DNA of 64,000 bases from Pasteurella sp049670895 (GTDB lineage Bacteria > Pseudomonadota > Gammaproteobacteria > Enterobacterales > Pasteurellaceae): the NCBI RefSeq assembly GCF_049670895.1, contig NZ_CP187170.1. One strand, 5' to 3'. Shown here piece after piece: positions 51,789-60,449 of the stretch (positions are counted from its first letter, which is position 1; the number at the start of each line of letters is the position of its first letter). The position numbers and the translations under genes were made by a program. The notes beneath the pieces were generated by a model that saw nothing but the letters and a program-made list of their open reading frames with translations, did no database searches and had not been told where the DNA came from.

Positions 51789-54356
51789 TTATTGTTTCGC
51801 CACGATGTTTCCATCTACATAATCAATGGTCACCAACTGATCTGGCAACAATTTTCCTGACAGAATTTGTTGTGCCAATGGGTTTTCGATTTCTTGTTGA
51901 ATAGCACGTTTTAACGGACGTGCACCATACACAGGATCGTAACCCACCTCGCCAATAAAATCTAAGCAAGCATCGGTAAAGTGTAATTGATAACCATGAC
52001 TTTCCATGCGTTTGATTAAACGTTGTAACTGAATCGTCGCAATGGCACGAATATTTTCTTTACCTAATGGATGGAAGACCACAGTTTCATCAATACGGTT
52101 GATAAATTCTGGGCGGAAATGTTGTCCCACCACCGTCATCACCAAGGCTTTCATGCTGTCGTAATCTGTATTTTTATTTTCTTGGATCAAATGAGATCCA
52201 AGATTTGAAGTCATAATCACCACGGTATTGCGAAAATCCACTGTGCGACCCTGACCATCTGTTAAACGACCATCATCTAACACTTGTAACAAAATGTTAA
52301 ACACATCATGATGTGCTTTTTCCACTTCATCTAACAAAATCACAGAATAAGGACGACGACGTACCGCTTCCGTTAAATAACCGCCCTCTTCATAGCCCAC
52401 ATAGCCCGGAGGTGCCCCCACTAAACGAGACACACTATGTTTTTCCATAAATTCTGACATATCAATACGCACCATGGCGTTTTCATCGTCAAACAGGAAG
52501 TTAGCAAGGGTTTTACACAATTCGGTTTTCCCTACCCCAGTCGGTCCTAAGAATAAGAAAGAACCAATTGGACGATTTGGATCGGATAACCCCGCTCGGC
52601 TACGACGAATGGCATTTGCCACCGCTTCAATGGCTTCATCCTGACCAATGACCCGTTTGTGTAATTCCTCTTCCATACGCAAGAGTTTTTCTTTTTCCCC
52701 TTCCATCATTTTCGCCACAGGGATCCCCGTTGCACGAGAAAGCACTTCAGCGATTTCTTCATCGGTTACACGATAGCGAAGTAAGGTCATTTCTTTACCT
52801 TCCGCCGATTCCGCTTGGGCTAATTGTTTTTCAAGGGCTGGAATCACCCCATATTGCAATTCGGACATTTTGGCAAAATCACTCACACGGCGTGCTTGTT
52901 CCATTTGGGTTTTCGCACTGTCTAATTCTGCCTTAATATGTTGCGTGCCTGAAAGGGCGGCTTTTTCCGCTTTCCACACCTCTTCTAATTCCGCATATTC
53001 ACGTTCTTTGTGGCTCAATTCTTTTTCCAGCATCTCTAAACGTTTACGGCTGGCGTCATCGTCTTCTTTTTGTAAGGCTTGTTGTTCCAATTTTAACTGG
53101 ATAATACGACGTTCTAACCGATCCAAAGGTTGTGGTTTGGAATCAATTTCCATACGAATACTTGACGCCGCCTCATCAATCAAGTCAATGGCTTTATCTG
53201 GCAATTGACGATCGGAAATATAGCGATGAGACAGGGTCGCTGCCGCCACAATGGCGGGGTCGGTAATTTGCACATGGTGATGAATTTCATAACGTTCTTT
53301 CAAACCACGCAAAATGGCAATGGTGTCTTCCACTGTTGGCTCGCCCACAAACACTTTTTGGAAACGACGCTCAAGGGCGGCATCTTTCTCAATATATTGG
53401 CGATATTCATCAAGGGTGGTAGCCCCCACGCAGTGCAATTCCCCACGTGCTAAACTTGGTTTAAGCAAGTTACCTGCATCCATCGCCCCATCAGTTTTGC
53501 CTGCACCCACCATGGTGTGAATTTCGTCGATGAATAAAATGACACGACCTTCTTCTTTCGCCAATTCATTTAATACCGCTTTTAAACGTTCTTCAAATTC
53601 CCCACGGTATTTCGCCCCCGCAATCAACGCCCCCATATCAAGGGAAAGCACCCGTTTATTTTTCAAGCCTTCAGGCACTTCGCCGTTAACAATACGTTGT
53701 GCCAAGCCTTCCACAATCGCCGTTTTCCCTACACCCGGTTCACCAATTAACACAGGGTTGTTTTTGGTACGGCGTTGTAACACCTGAATAGCACGACGGA
53801 TTTCTTCATCACGCCCAATGACAGGATCCAATTTGCCACTTTCCGCCCGAGCGGTTAGATCAATGGTGTATTTTTCTAACGCTTGACGGCTTTCTTCGGC
53901 GTTAGGATCATTCACATTTTGTCCGCCACGCACTTTCTCAATGGCTTGTTGTAAATTTTCTTTTTTCACCCCGCACTTTTTCAACATCTCGCCAAGGCTT
54001 TTGTCCTCTAAAGCTGCCAATAAAAATAATTCAGAAGAAATAAATTTATCTTGGCGTTGTTGGGCGAGCTTATCGCACAGATTTAACAAATTCACCAAAC
54101 TGCGTGATACTTGCACATCACCACCACTGCCCGACACTTGTGGCAAGCTATTGAGTTGGGCGTTTAATTCATTACGCAACAGCGGTAAATTGGTACCACT
54201 GGCGGTTAAAATGGGTGCGGTAGAGCCGCCTTGTTGGTTGAGCAATGCACTGAGCAAATGAGCAGGCTCAATAAATTGGTTATCTTTACCAATCGCCAAA
54301 GACTGTGCTTCTTGAATGGCTTGTTGGAATTTTGTCGTGAATTTTTCGATATTCAT
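51789..54356 (-). CDS. clpB: ATP-dependent disaggregase ClpB
   Basis: ClpB is the Hsp100 ring ATPase that, with DnaK, rescues aggregated proteins. The 855-residue protein has an N-terminal Clp repeat domain (1-145) and a first AAA+ module (GEPGVGKTAIVEGLAQRI near 206). A long coiled-coil middle domain (about 400-525) precedes the second AAA+ module (GPTGVGKTELCKTLA near 605). Length matches E. coli ClpB (857). Pore-loop tyrosines are in AGAKYRGEFEERL and PGYVGYEEGG. A heat-shock promoter candidate is upstream. Confidence 0.98.
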   Translation of the reverse strand: MNIEKFTTKFQQAIQEAQSLAIGKDNQFIEPAHLLSALLNQQGGSTAPILTASGTNLPLLRNELNAQLNSLPQVSGSGGDVQVSRSLVNLLNLCDKLAQQRQDKFISSELFLLAALEDKSLGEMLKKCGVKKENLQQAIEKVRGGQNVNDPNAEESRQALEKYTIDLTARAESGKLDPVIGRDEEIRRAIQVLQRRTKNNPVLIGEPGVGKTAIVEGLAQRIVNGEVPEGLKNKRVLSLDMGALIAGAKYRGEFEERLKAVLNELAKEEGRVILFIDEIHTMVGAGKTDGAMDAGNLLKPSLARGELHCVGATTLDEYRQYIEKDAALERRFQKVFVGEPTVEDTIAILRGLKERYEIHHHVQITDPAIVAAATLSHRYISDRQLPDKAIDLIDEAASSIRMEIDSKPQPLDRLERRIIQLKLEQQALQKEDDDASRKRLEMLEKELSHKEREYAELEEVWKAEKAALSGTQHIKAELDSAKTQMEQARRVSDFAKMSELQYGVIPALEKQLAQAESAEGKEMTLLRYRVTDEEIAEVLSRATGIPVAKMMEGEKEKLLRMEEELHKRVIGQDEAIEAVANAIRRSRAGLSDPNRPIGSFLFLGPTGVGKTELCKTLANFLFDDENAMVRIDMSEFMEKHSVSRLVGAPPGYVGYEEGGYLTEAVRRRPYSVILLDEVEKAHHDVFNILLQVLDDGRLTDGQGRTVDFRNTVVIMTSNLGSHLIQENKNTDYDSMKALVMTVVGQHFRPEFINRIDETVVFHPLGKENIRAIATIQLQRLIKRMESHGYQLHFTDACLDFIGEVGYDPVYGARPLKRAIQQEIENPLAQQILSGKLLPDQLVTIDYVDGNIVAKQ

Positions 54357-54421
54357 ATTTGCTCTCCTTTATCATGTTCTTTCATCAGGTACAATGAAAA
54401 TAGCCCCTTGATTTACAGGGA

Positions 54422-54451
54422 ATAAATAAGCCCCTTTTTATTGTTTTCAAG
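54422..54451 (-). promoter_or_regulatory. rpoH-dependent: Heat-shock (sigma-32-like) promoter of clpB
   Basis: On the minus strand CTTGAAA (54445-54451), a 14-base spacer and CTTATTTAT (54422-54430) resemble the sigma-32 consensus (CTTGAAA-N14-CCCCATnT). The -35 is exact and the -10 partial. It lies about 70-95 bases before the clpB start. Confidence 0.6.
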
Positions 54452-54634
54452 AGTGGCTAATGGATATATTTATTGCATTTATCATAAGCCCCTCAATTTT
54501 CAATGAGTTAGGCGAAAAAAAGTGCGGTCATTTTTTAGCAAATTTTGTGCCTGCAATGCGATGCTAATGATTTACTGATTTTTCTTGCCTGTTATAATGC
54601 CAGTCATTCAGGTTTTTTATGAAAGGATAGGAAA

Positions 54635-55459
54635 ATGCAATTTTCCAAAATGCATGGCTTAGGCAATGATTTTGTTGTCGTCGATGCCGTGACACAAAAT
54701 GTTTATTTTTCGCCAGACACGATCAAGCGTCTGTCCGATCGCCATCGTGGGATCGGGTTTGATCAGATGTTGATTGTTGAACCACCTTATGATCCCGATC
54801 TGGATTTCCATTACCGCATTTTTAATGCTGATGGCAGTGAGGTTGCCCAATGTGGTAACGGGGCTCGCTGTTTTGCCCGTTTTGTGACATTAAAAGGGCT
54901 GACAGATAAAAAAGAGATTGCAGTCAGCACCCAAACGGGCAAAATGATTTTATCCCTAAAAGATGACGGTATGATCCGCATCAATATGGGCGAGCCGATT
55001 TGGGAACCCGCCAAAATTCCGTTTACTGCCAATAAGTTTGAAAAAAATTATATTTTACGCACCCCTATTCAAACGGTGTTATGTGGTGCCGTGTCCATGG
55101 GCAATCCCCATTGTGTGGTGCAAGTGGAGGATATCCAAACCGCCAATGTTGAACAATTAGGTCCATTGTTAGAAAGCCATGAGCGTTTCCCAGAACGTGT
55201 CAACGCAGGCTTTATGCAAGTGATCTCTCGTCGCCATATTAAGTTACGAGTGTATGAACGGGGTGCAGGCGAAACCCAAGCCTGTGGTAGTGGTGCTTGT
55301 GCGGCGGTTGCTGTGGGCATTATGCAAGGTTTACTGGACAGCAAAGTGCAAGTGGATCTCCCCGGTGGGAGCTTGGTAATTGAATGGGATGGTATTGGCA
55401 ACCCTTTATTTATGACAGGTGATGCAACACATGTGTATGATGGGGTGATTCGGTTATAG
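54635..55459 (+). CDS. dapF: Diaminopimelate epimerase
   Basis: DapF converts LL- to meso-diaminopimelate for lysine and peptidoglycan synthesis. The 274-residue protein carries the two catalytic cysteines, Cys73 in VAQCGNGARC and Cys217 in TQACGSGAC. The start MQFSKMHGLGNDFVVVDAV is typical. It begins the dapF-DUF484-xerC-yigB run, as in E. coli. A 14-bp hairpin lies between it and the next gene. Confidence 0.97.
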   Translation: MQFSKMHGLGNDFVVVDAVTQNVYFSPDTIKRLSDRHRGIGFDQMLIVEPPYDPDLDFHYRIFNADGSEVAQCGNGARCFARFVTLKGLTDKKEIAVSTQTGKMILSLKDDGMIRINMGEPIWEPAKIPFTANKFEKNYILRTPIQTVLCGAVSMGNPHCVVQVEDIQTANVEQLGPLLESHERFPERVNAGFMQVISRRHIKLRVYERGAGETQACGSGACAAVAVGIMQGLLDSKVQVDLPGGSLVIEWDGIGNPLFMTGDATHVYDGVIRL

Positions 55460-55475
55460 TCAAGCCATTCTTCTT

Positions 55476-55521
55476 GCCTACTTTCTTTATATCAGTTAAA
55501 GATCAGTTAAAGAAAGTAGGC
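55476..55521 (+). promoter_or_regulatory. Long intercistronic hairpin with direct repeat after dapF
   Basis: GCCTACTTTCTTTA (55476-55489) pairs perfectly with TAAAGAAAGTAGGC (55508-55521). The loop and right arm contain a tandem copy of ATCAGTTAAAG (55491-55512). No T run follows, so it is more likely a processing or stability element than a terminator. Confidence 0.6.
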
Positions 55522-55556
55522 GGCGTTAATGAATTTCAAACGAAAAATAAAACACT

Positions 55557-56252
55557 ATGCAAAAACAACCCCTCACCCCAGCTGATATCATCAGCTACCT
55601 TAAACAACACAAGGATTTTTTCCTACACCATCCAGAAATACTGGACGAACTGAACCTGCATTGTAGCCAAAAAGACACGCTGTCTTTAGTGGAAATTCAG
55701 CTAGAACGACAACGTCATCGTATTCACGAATTAGAAGCGGAGCTAGAAAAATTCACCCAACTTGCCATTCAAAATAGCGACATTTTTCTTGGTTTACTGC
55801 CTTTGCAACAACAACTTTCTCAAGCACAAAATCTTGCAGAAGGGATTCAAAAACTCAATCAATGGGTAAAAAAATTTGATTTGCAGCAAGCCAAAATCTT
55901 ACTGTTTACCGACTCATGGCAGAAATGTGAAAGTTTAACAGAGGAAATGTGGCTTGATCGTAAGGCATTTGACATTGTGCGTTTAGAACGATTTGGCTTA
56001 CGCCGTTTTTATCTTGGAATGATGACGCATAAAGAAAAAACCATGTTGTTTTTGCCCGAAGAATTTCCGATCGGCTCAGTGGCGTGCTGTTTGTTGGGTG
56101 GCAAAACGTCGCAAAAACCGACCGCACTTTTGCTCTTTTCAGCCAGAGATGAACGCCATTTCCATAATGGACAAGACACCGATTTTTTGAAACATTTGGT
56201 GGATATTGTTGAACTACACTTAGGACGATGGGTAGACAGTTTTAAAAAATAA
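55557..56252 (+). CDS. DUF484 family protein
   Basis: This 231-residue cytosolic protein is of the DUF484 family (E. coli YigA position). It has an N-terminal helical region beginning LTPADIISYLKQHKDFFLHHPEIL, a coiled-coil segment (QLERQRHRIHELEAELEKF), and a GAF-like C-terminal part. Function is unestablished; it is almost always linked to dapF and xerC. An uptake sequence lies at 56121-56129. Confidence 0.9.
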   Translation: MQKQPLTPADIISYLKQHKDFFLHHPEILDELNLHCSQKDTLSLVEIQLERQRHRIHELEAELEKFTQLAIQNSDIFLGLLPLQQQLSQAQNLAEGIQKLNQWVKKFDLQQAKILLFTDSWQKCESLTEEMWLDRKAFDIVRLERFGLRRFYLGMMTHKEKTMLFLPEEFPIGSVACCLLGGKTSQKPTALLLFSARDERHFHNGQDTDFLKHLVDIVELHLGRWVDSFKK

Positions 56253-56288
56253 TGTGTGTTAAGCAACACAACGCGGAGCATAAGTGAG

Positions 56289-57176
56289 ATGCAAGAACAG
56301 TTAGAAAAATATTGGAATTATCTGAAAATTGAGCGTCAAGTAAGTCCGCATACGTTGAAAAATTATCAACACCAGCTCAATTGTATTGTGACGATGTTAA
56401 GCGAAAATGGGGTCACAAGTTGGCAAGCAGTTACCCCGAGCGTGGTGCGTTTTATTTTGGCAGAAAGCAATAAAGCGGGCTTGAGTGCCCGCAGTTTAGC
56501 CTTACGTTTGTCGGCATTACGGCGATTTTTTACCTATTTGGTTCAACAAGAGGAATTGAAGGTGAATCCCGCCACGGGCGTGTCCGCACCAAAACAAAAT
56601 CGCCATTTGCCGAAAAATATTGATGCGGAGCAAGTGCAAAAACTGCTGAATAATGACAGCAAAGAACCCATTGATGTGCGTGATCGAGCCATGTTGGAAT
56701 TGTTATACAGCTCAGGCTTACGCTTATCCGAATTACAAAGTTTAAATTTAAACAGTATTAATACACGTGTACGAGAAGTGCGAGTCATCGGGAAAGGGAA
56801 TAAAGAACGCATTGTGCCTTTTGGTCGCTATGCCTCTCATGCGATTCAACAATGGTTAAAAGTCAGAATGCTGTTTAATCCCAAAGATGAGGCGTTATTT
56901 GTGAGCCAATTAGGCAATCGACTCACCCATCGCTCGATTCAACAACGACTTGAGCAATGGGGGATTCGTCAAGGCTTAAGCAGTCATCTCAATCCCCATA
57001 AATTACGCCATTCTTTCGCCACACATATGTTAGAAGCCAGCTCAGATTTACGTGCGGTGCAAGAGTTATTAGGGCACAGTAATTTATCCACCACCCAAAT
57101 TTATACTCATTTAAATTTTCAACATTTAGCAGATGTTTATGATTCTGCCCACCCACGCGCAAAGCGTAAAAAATAG
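56289..57176 (+). CDS. xerC: Tyrosine recombinase XerC
   Basis: XerC, with XerD, resolves chromosome dimers at dif. I place the start at ATG 56289 (295 residues, the usual Haemophilus length). A GTG at 56256 would add 11 residues. Catalytic residues are visible: Arg in SSGLRLSE near 145, Lys in IGKGNKER near 169, HxxR in PHKLRHSF near 237-240, His in LLGHS near 263, and the nucleophile Tyr in IYTHLNF near 272. It is co-transcribed with DUF484 and the HAD gene. Confidence 0.96.
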   Translation: MQEQLEKYWNYLKIERQVSPHTLKNYQHQLNCIVTMLSENGVTSWQAVTPSVVRFILAESNKAGLSARSLALRLSALRRFFTYLVQQEELKVNPATGVSAPKQNRHLPKNIDAEQVQKLLNNDSKEPIDVRDRAMLELLYSSGLRLSELQSLNLNSINTRVREVRVIGKGNKERIVPFGRYASHAIQQWLKVRMLFNPKDEALFVSQLGNRLTHRSIQQRLEQWGIRQGLSSHLNPHKLRHSFATHMLEASSDLRAVQELLGHSNLSTTQIYTHLNFQHLADVYDSAHPRAKRKK

Positions 57177-57185
57177 GAAAACGGA

Positions 57186-57896
57186 ATGAAATTCTACCGC
57201 ACTTTGCACCCTTTCAAATTAATCAGCTTTGATTTAGACGATACGCTGTACGACAACAGCGACGTCATTCGCCTCGCAGAAGCACACTTTTTCGATACCC
57301 TCAAGCAAGAAAGCCAATTGGCGTTAACCCCTGAAGAATGGCGAACATGGAAACACCTTGTCGAACAACAACAGCCCATGTTATGTGAAGATGTGGTGGC
57401 GTGGCGGATTGAAACCTTGCAACAACTTCTCGCCCACTATCAGAAAAGTGCGGGTGAAATTACACGAATTTGCCAACACGCCATGGACTTATTTGTGGAA
57501 TGGCGTCATAAAATTGATGTGCCCACAGACAACCAACAAGTGTTAAATATGCTGAAACAGAAATACCCGCTAGTGGCGATCACCAATGGAAATGTGGATC
57601 CTCAACGTATTGGATTAGCCCAGTTTGATTTGGTGCTACGAGGGGGAGAGCAAGGGCGAGCCAAGCCCCATCACGATTTATTTCATCAAACCGCACAACA
57701 ATTTGGGCTTCAACCACGGGAGATTTTACATGTCGGTGATAATTTAATTACCGATGTGCAAGGGGCGATTCAGGCAGATTGTCAGGCGGTTTGGCTGAAT
57801 GTATCAGGCAAATCCTTGTGGGACTGTGAAGAGGCAAAAATCATGCCAACCTTAGAAATTACGGATTTGAAACAATTGTTAATGTTGCTGGAGTAA
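57186..57896 (+). CDS. yigB: HAD-family phosphatase (YigB-like)
   Basis: YigB-type HAD hydrolases dephosphorylate FMN and other small phosphates. The 236-residue protein has motif I FDLDDTLYD (nucleophile Asp near residue 16), motif II ITNGN, and motif IV HVGDNLITDVQGA. It follows xerC by 9 bp as in E. coli. An uptake sequence overlaps the first codons (57196-57204). Confidence 0.9.
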   Translation: MKFYRTLHPFKLISFDLDDTLYDNSDVIRLAEAHFFDTLKQESQLALTPEEWRTWKHLVEQQQPMLCEDVVAWRIETLQQLLAHYQKSAGEITRICQHAMDLFVEWRHKIDVPTDNQQVLNMLKQKYPLVAITNGNVDPQRIGLAQFDLVLRGGEQGRAKPHHDLFHQTAQQFGLQPREILHVGDNLITDVQGAIQADCQAVWLNVSGKSLWDCEEAKIMPTLEITDLKQLLMLLE

Positions 57897-57902
57897 TGGC
57901 TT

Positions 57903-58340
57903 ATGAGTGAAGAAACCCTACTACAACAACGAGAAGAACGGATCCGTTTATGGTTTGAAATGTGGTTACAACAGCAAGATTTAGGGATTGATCAGATCTT
58001 CACGCCAGAAGTGACTTACATTGAAAGTTGGGGACCGAAATACACCCATCGTACCACCCTTAAACATTGGTTTGCGGAATGGAATCGCCGTGGCAAAGTC
58101 TTGCGTTGGGATATCAAAGACTATTTTCACAAAGACAATCAAACCATTGTGCAGTGGAGCTTTTGCGATCACATGCATGATGGTCGCCGCGAAGCCTTTG
58201 ATGGTATGTCGTTAATTAAATGGTCTGAGCATAACCAAATTGACTATGTACAGGAATTTGGTTGTCATCTTGAGCGTTATGATCCTTACGAACAAGACGC
58301 CAATCCCCATTACCGTTCCGAAAAAAAACAGTGGTTTTGA
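57903..58340 (+). CDS. NTF2-like (SnoaL-fold) domain protein
   Basis: This 145-residue protein has an NTF2/SnoaL-like fold pattern: an N-terminal amphipathic helix (EERIRLWFEMWLQQQ), aromatic-rich strands (WSFCDHMHDGRREAFDGMSL), and a C-terminal Asp/Tyr-rich tail. No catalytic residues can be assigned. It starts 6 bp after yigB, so it is probably the last gene of the dapF-xerC run. Its stop codon lies in the hairpin that terminates the convergent gene. Confidence 0.7.
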   Translation: MSEETLLQQREERIRLWFEMWLQQQDLGIDQIFTPEVTYIESWGPKYTHRTTLKHWFAEWNRRGKVLRWDIKDYFHKDNQTIVQWSFCDHMHDGRREAFDGMSLIKWSEHNQIDYVQEFGCHLERYDPYEQDANPHYRSEKKQWF

Positions 58341-58350
58341 CGAAAACCAC
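58320..58350 (-). terminator. Terminator of the folB-EamA unit overlapping the convergent gene's stop
   Basis: GTGGTTTT (58331-58338) pairs with AAAACCAC (58343-58350) over GACG. On the minus strand TGTTTTTTTT follows. The stem includes the stop codon of the plus-strand NTF2-like gene. Confidence 0.85.
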
Positions 58351-58372
58351 AATCAGAAGAAAAGGGGATTTT

Positions 58373-59278
58373 TTATGAAGGTGCCCGTCGATTACAAAGG
58401 AATAAACCTACAATAATCAAGCCCGCACTGATAATATGATAGAAAGCCAGTGTTTCATTTAACACTAACACACCCAATAATGCCGCAAACAACGGCGTGG
58501 CATTGGTAAACGCCGCCCCTTTTTCTGCCCCCACCAACGAGATGCCATAATTCCAAAAAGCATAAGAAAGAATAGAAGGACCAATAATGAGGTAAGCAAT
58601 AATACTGTATTGTGTTGGGGTTAAACTGGTGAGAAAGGCAGGCGGTAATTGTTGGTATTGCCAGATAAACAAGGGACTTAATAGCAACATCGCAATACAC
58701 ACTAACGTGGTCAACATCACGGTATTGGGTAAAACAGCAGGTTTCAAACGAATAATACAACAATAAAGAGACCAACTGATCGCCGAACCTAACGCCCATA
58801 AATCCCCTTGATTCACCTCAAGTTGCATTAAACGGGTTATCTCACCTCGACTAAGCAACCAAAGCACCCCAATGAAGCTCAAGAATGCCCCCGTTAATCC
58901 CATCGCACGAATAGGATCACCAAAAACCACTCTATTGAGGAATAAAACAAAAATCGGCACAACCGCAAGGTAAATACTGGCGTTCAGTGCGGTGGTAGTT
59001 TGTAAACCTTGATATAAAAACACAGGGAAAATGGCAATACCTAACACAGCAAGTGCGGTCAAAATAAGCCAATGTTTACGAATGACATCACAAAATGTAA
59101 AGCTTCGTCGAGCAAAGAGGAATAACAAAATGAATGCCGCAGGAAACCAGCGTACATAATTTAATATCACGGGTGGAATTTCCGTGCTCAGGATTTTGCC
59201 AAAAAGATAGTTGCCACCCCAAAATAAGGTGGCTAACACTAAGCAAAAATAGCCATAAGCCTCACTTTGTTTTTTCAT
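58373..59278 (-). CDS. EamA-family DMT-superfamily transporter
   Basis: This 301-residue inner-membrane protein has two EamA repeats (about residues 10-140 and 155-295) and about ten membrane segments. The N-terminal LVLATLFWGGNYLFGKIL is the typical EamA opening. Many members export amino acids or small metabolites; the substrate cannot be read here. Its ATG overlaps the folB stop (ATGA), so it is expressed with a folate gene, probably by chance of position. An uptake sequence lies at 59051-59059. Confidence 0.85.
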   Translation of the reverse strand: MKKQSEAYGYFCLVLATLFWGGNYLFGKILSTEIPPVILNYVRWFPAAFILLFLFARRSFTFCDVIRKHWLILTALAVLGIAIFPVFLYQGLQTTTALNASIYLAVVPIFVLFLNRVVFGDPIRAMGLTGAFLSFIGVLWLLSRGEITRLMQLEVNQGDLWALGSAISWSLYCCIIRLKPAVLPNTVMLTTLVCIAMLLLSPLFIWQYQQLPPAFLTSLTPTQYSIIAYLIIGPSILSYAFWNYGISLVGAEKGAAFTNATPLFAALLGVLVLNETLAFYHIISAGLIIVGLFLCNRRAPS

Positions 59279-59634
59279 GATGAAATGCCACGAGTGACAA
59301 TAATGCCCACATTTTTAGCCTGAGCCACCGCTTTGGGCTTACTGAGTTTTAAGCGTAACCACGTTATCGCAAAACGCTGTTGCAATGCCTCTGCCACTTC
59401 ATACGCCACTCGCTCAATTAATAAAAAAGGTTTTGATTGAACATAATCAATAATAAAGTCACTCACTTCGGCATAATTCAAGCAATATTGCACATCATCC
59501 GTTTCCGCAGCTTGGCGACAATCCCATGCCATTTCAAGATCAAACACTAATTTTTGCTTAATTTGTTGTTCCCAATCATATACTCCGATTTGAGCGAAAA
59601 CAGTCAATTCTTCAATGAAAATGCGATCAATCAT
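59275..59634 (-). CDS. folB: Dihydroneopterin aldolase
   Basis: FolB converts 7,8-dihydroneopterin to 6-hydroxymethyl-dihydropterin in folate synthesis. The 119-residue protein has the family start IEELTVFAQIGVYDWEQQ, the active-site Glu in LIERVAYEVAEAL, and the C-terminal KPKAVAQAKNVGI with the catalytic Lys. It is divergent from plsY over 104 bp, as in E. coli. Confidence 0.95.
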   Translation of the reverse strand: MIDRIFIEELTVFAQIGVYDWEQQIKQKLVFDLEMAWDCRQAAETDDVQYCLNYAEVSDFIIDYVQSKPFLLIERVAYEVAEALQQRFAITWLRLKLSKPKAVAQAKNVGIIVTRGISS

Positions 59635-59738
59635 TCAGTTATCTCTTCTTATATGAAATTTCATTAGGCTTATGCTATCAATTTTATGTACAATAGACGA
59701 TATTTTTTTCGACAACGCCCCCCTCAAAAGGACAAAAA

Positions 59739-60341
59739 ATGAGCCTATTTGCGATTTTCTACATGTTCCTTGCGTATTTATTAGGATCCGTCTCCAGTGC
59801 AATTTTATTGTGTCGTTTAGCCCGTTTGCCCGATCCCAGAGAAAACGGCTCCCATAATCCCGGTGCTACAAATGTCTTACGAATTGGCGGACGTTGGATC
59901 GCATTGAATGTGCTAATTCTGGATATGTTAAAAGGAATGTTGCCTGTTTGGTTGGGTTATTATCTTGGGCTCACCCATTTCGAATTAGGCATGGTGGCAT
60001 TAGGGGCGTGTTTAGGGCATATTTTCCCAGCCTTTTTTAAATTTAAAGGGGGAAAAGGTGTGGCAACGGCTTTTGGTGCCATTGCTCCGATCTCATGGGG
60101 CGTGGTCGGCACCATGTTAGGAACCTGGTTGTTGGTGTTTCTCATCAGCGGATACTCTTCTTTAAGTGCGGTACTCACTGCACTTTTGGTGCCTTTCTAT
60201 GTTTGGTGGTTTAAGCCTGAATTTACGTTTCCCGTCGCCCTCGTATGTTGCTTACTGGTTTATCGTCATCACGATAATATCCAACGTTTATGGCGAGGAC
60301 AGGAAGATAAAATGTGGACAAAGTTTAAAAAGAAAAATTAA
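59739..60341 (+). CDS. plsY: Glycerol-3-phosphate acyltransferase PlsY
   Basis: PlsY transfers acyl groups from acyl-phosphate to glycerol-3-phosphate, starting phospholipid synthesis. The 200-residue, five-segment membrane protein has motif 1 GSHNPGATNVLRIGG, motif 2 GHIFPAFFKFKGGKGVAT, and a conserved C-terminal YRHHDNIQRL. A terminator made of uptake sequences follows. Another uptake sequence lies inside the gene at 60164-60172. Confidence 0.96.
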   Translation: MSLFAIFYMFLAYLLGSVSSAILLCRLARLPDPRENGSHNPGATNVLRIGGRWIALNVLILDMLKGMLPVWLGYYLGLTHFELGMVALGACLGHIFPAFFKFKGGKGVATAFGAIAPISWGVVGTMLGTWLLVFLISGYSSLSAVLTALLVPFYVWWFKPEFTFPVALVCCLLVYRHHDNIQRLWRGQEDKMWTKFKKKN

Positions 60342-60364
60342 CCTCAAAGGTGGTAAGAGGTGAA

Positions 60365-60415
60365 AAGTGCGGTCGATTTTGAAAAAATTTCTAAAAAAAT
60401 CACCGCACTTTTTTT
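60365..60415 (+). terminator. Uptake-sequence terminator of plsY
   Basis: AAGTGCGGT (60365-60373) pairs with ACCGCACTT (60402-60410), followed by TTTTT. The right arm is shared with the minus-strand hairpin in the next entry. Confidence 0.85.
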
Positions 60416-60424
60416 GGTGCGGTG
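60393..60424 (-). terminator. Terminator of zipA sharing an arm with the plsY terminator
   Basis: CACCGCAC (60401-60408) pairs with GTGCGGTG (60417-60424). On the minus strand a run of T follows (A-run at 60393-60399 on plus). It lies 26 bp after the zipA stop. Confidence 0.85.
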
Positions 60425-60449
60425 ATCTTCATTGTGCCATAAAGCGACA

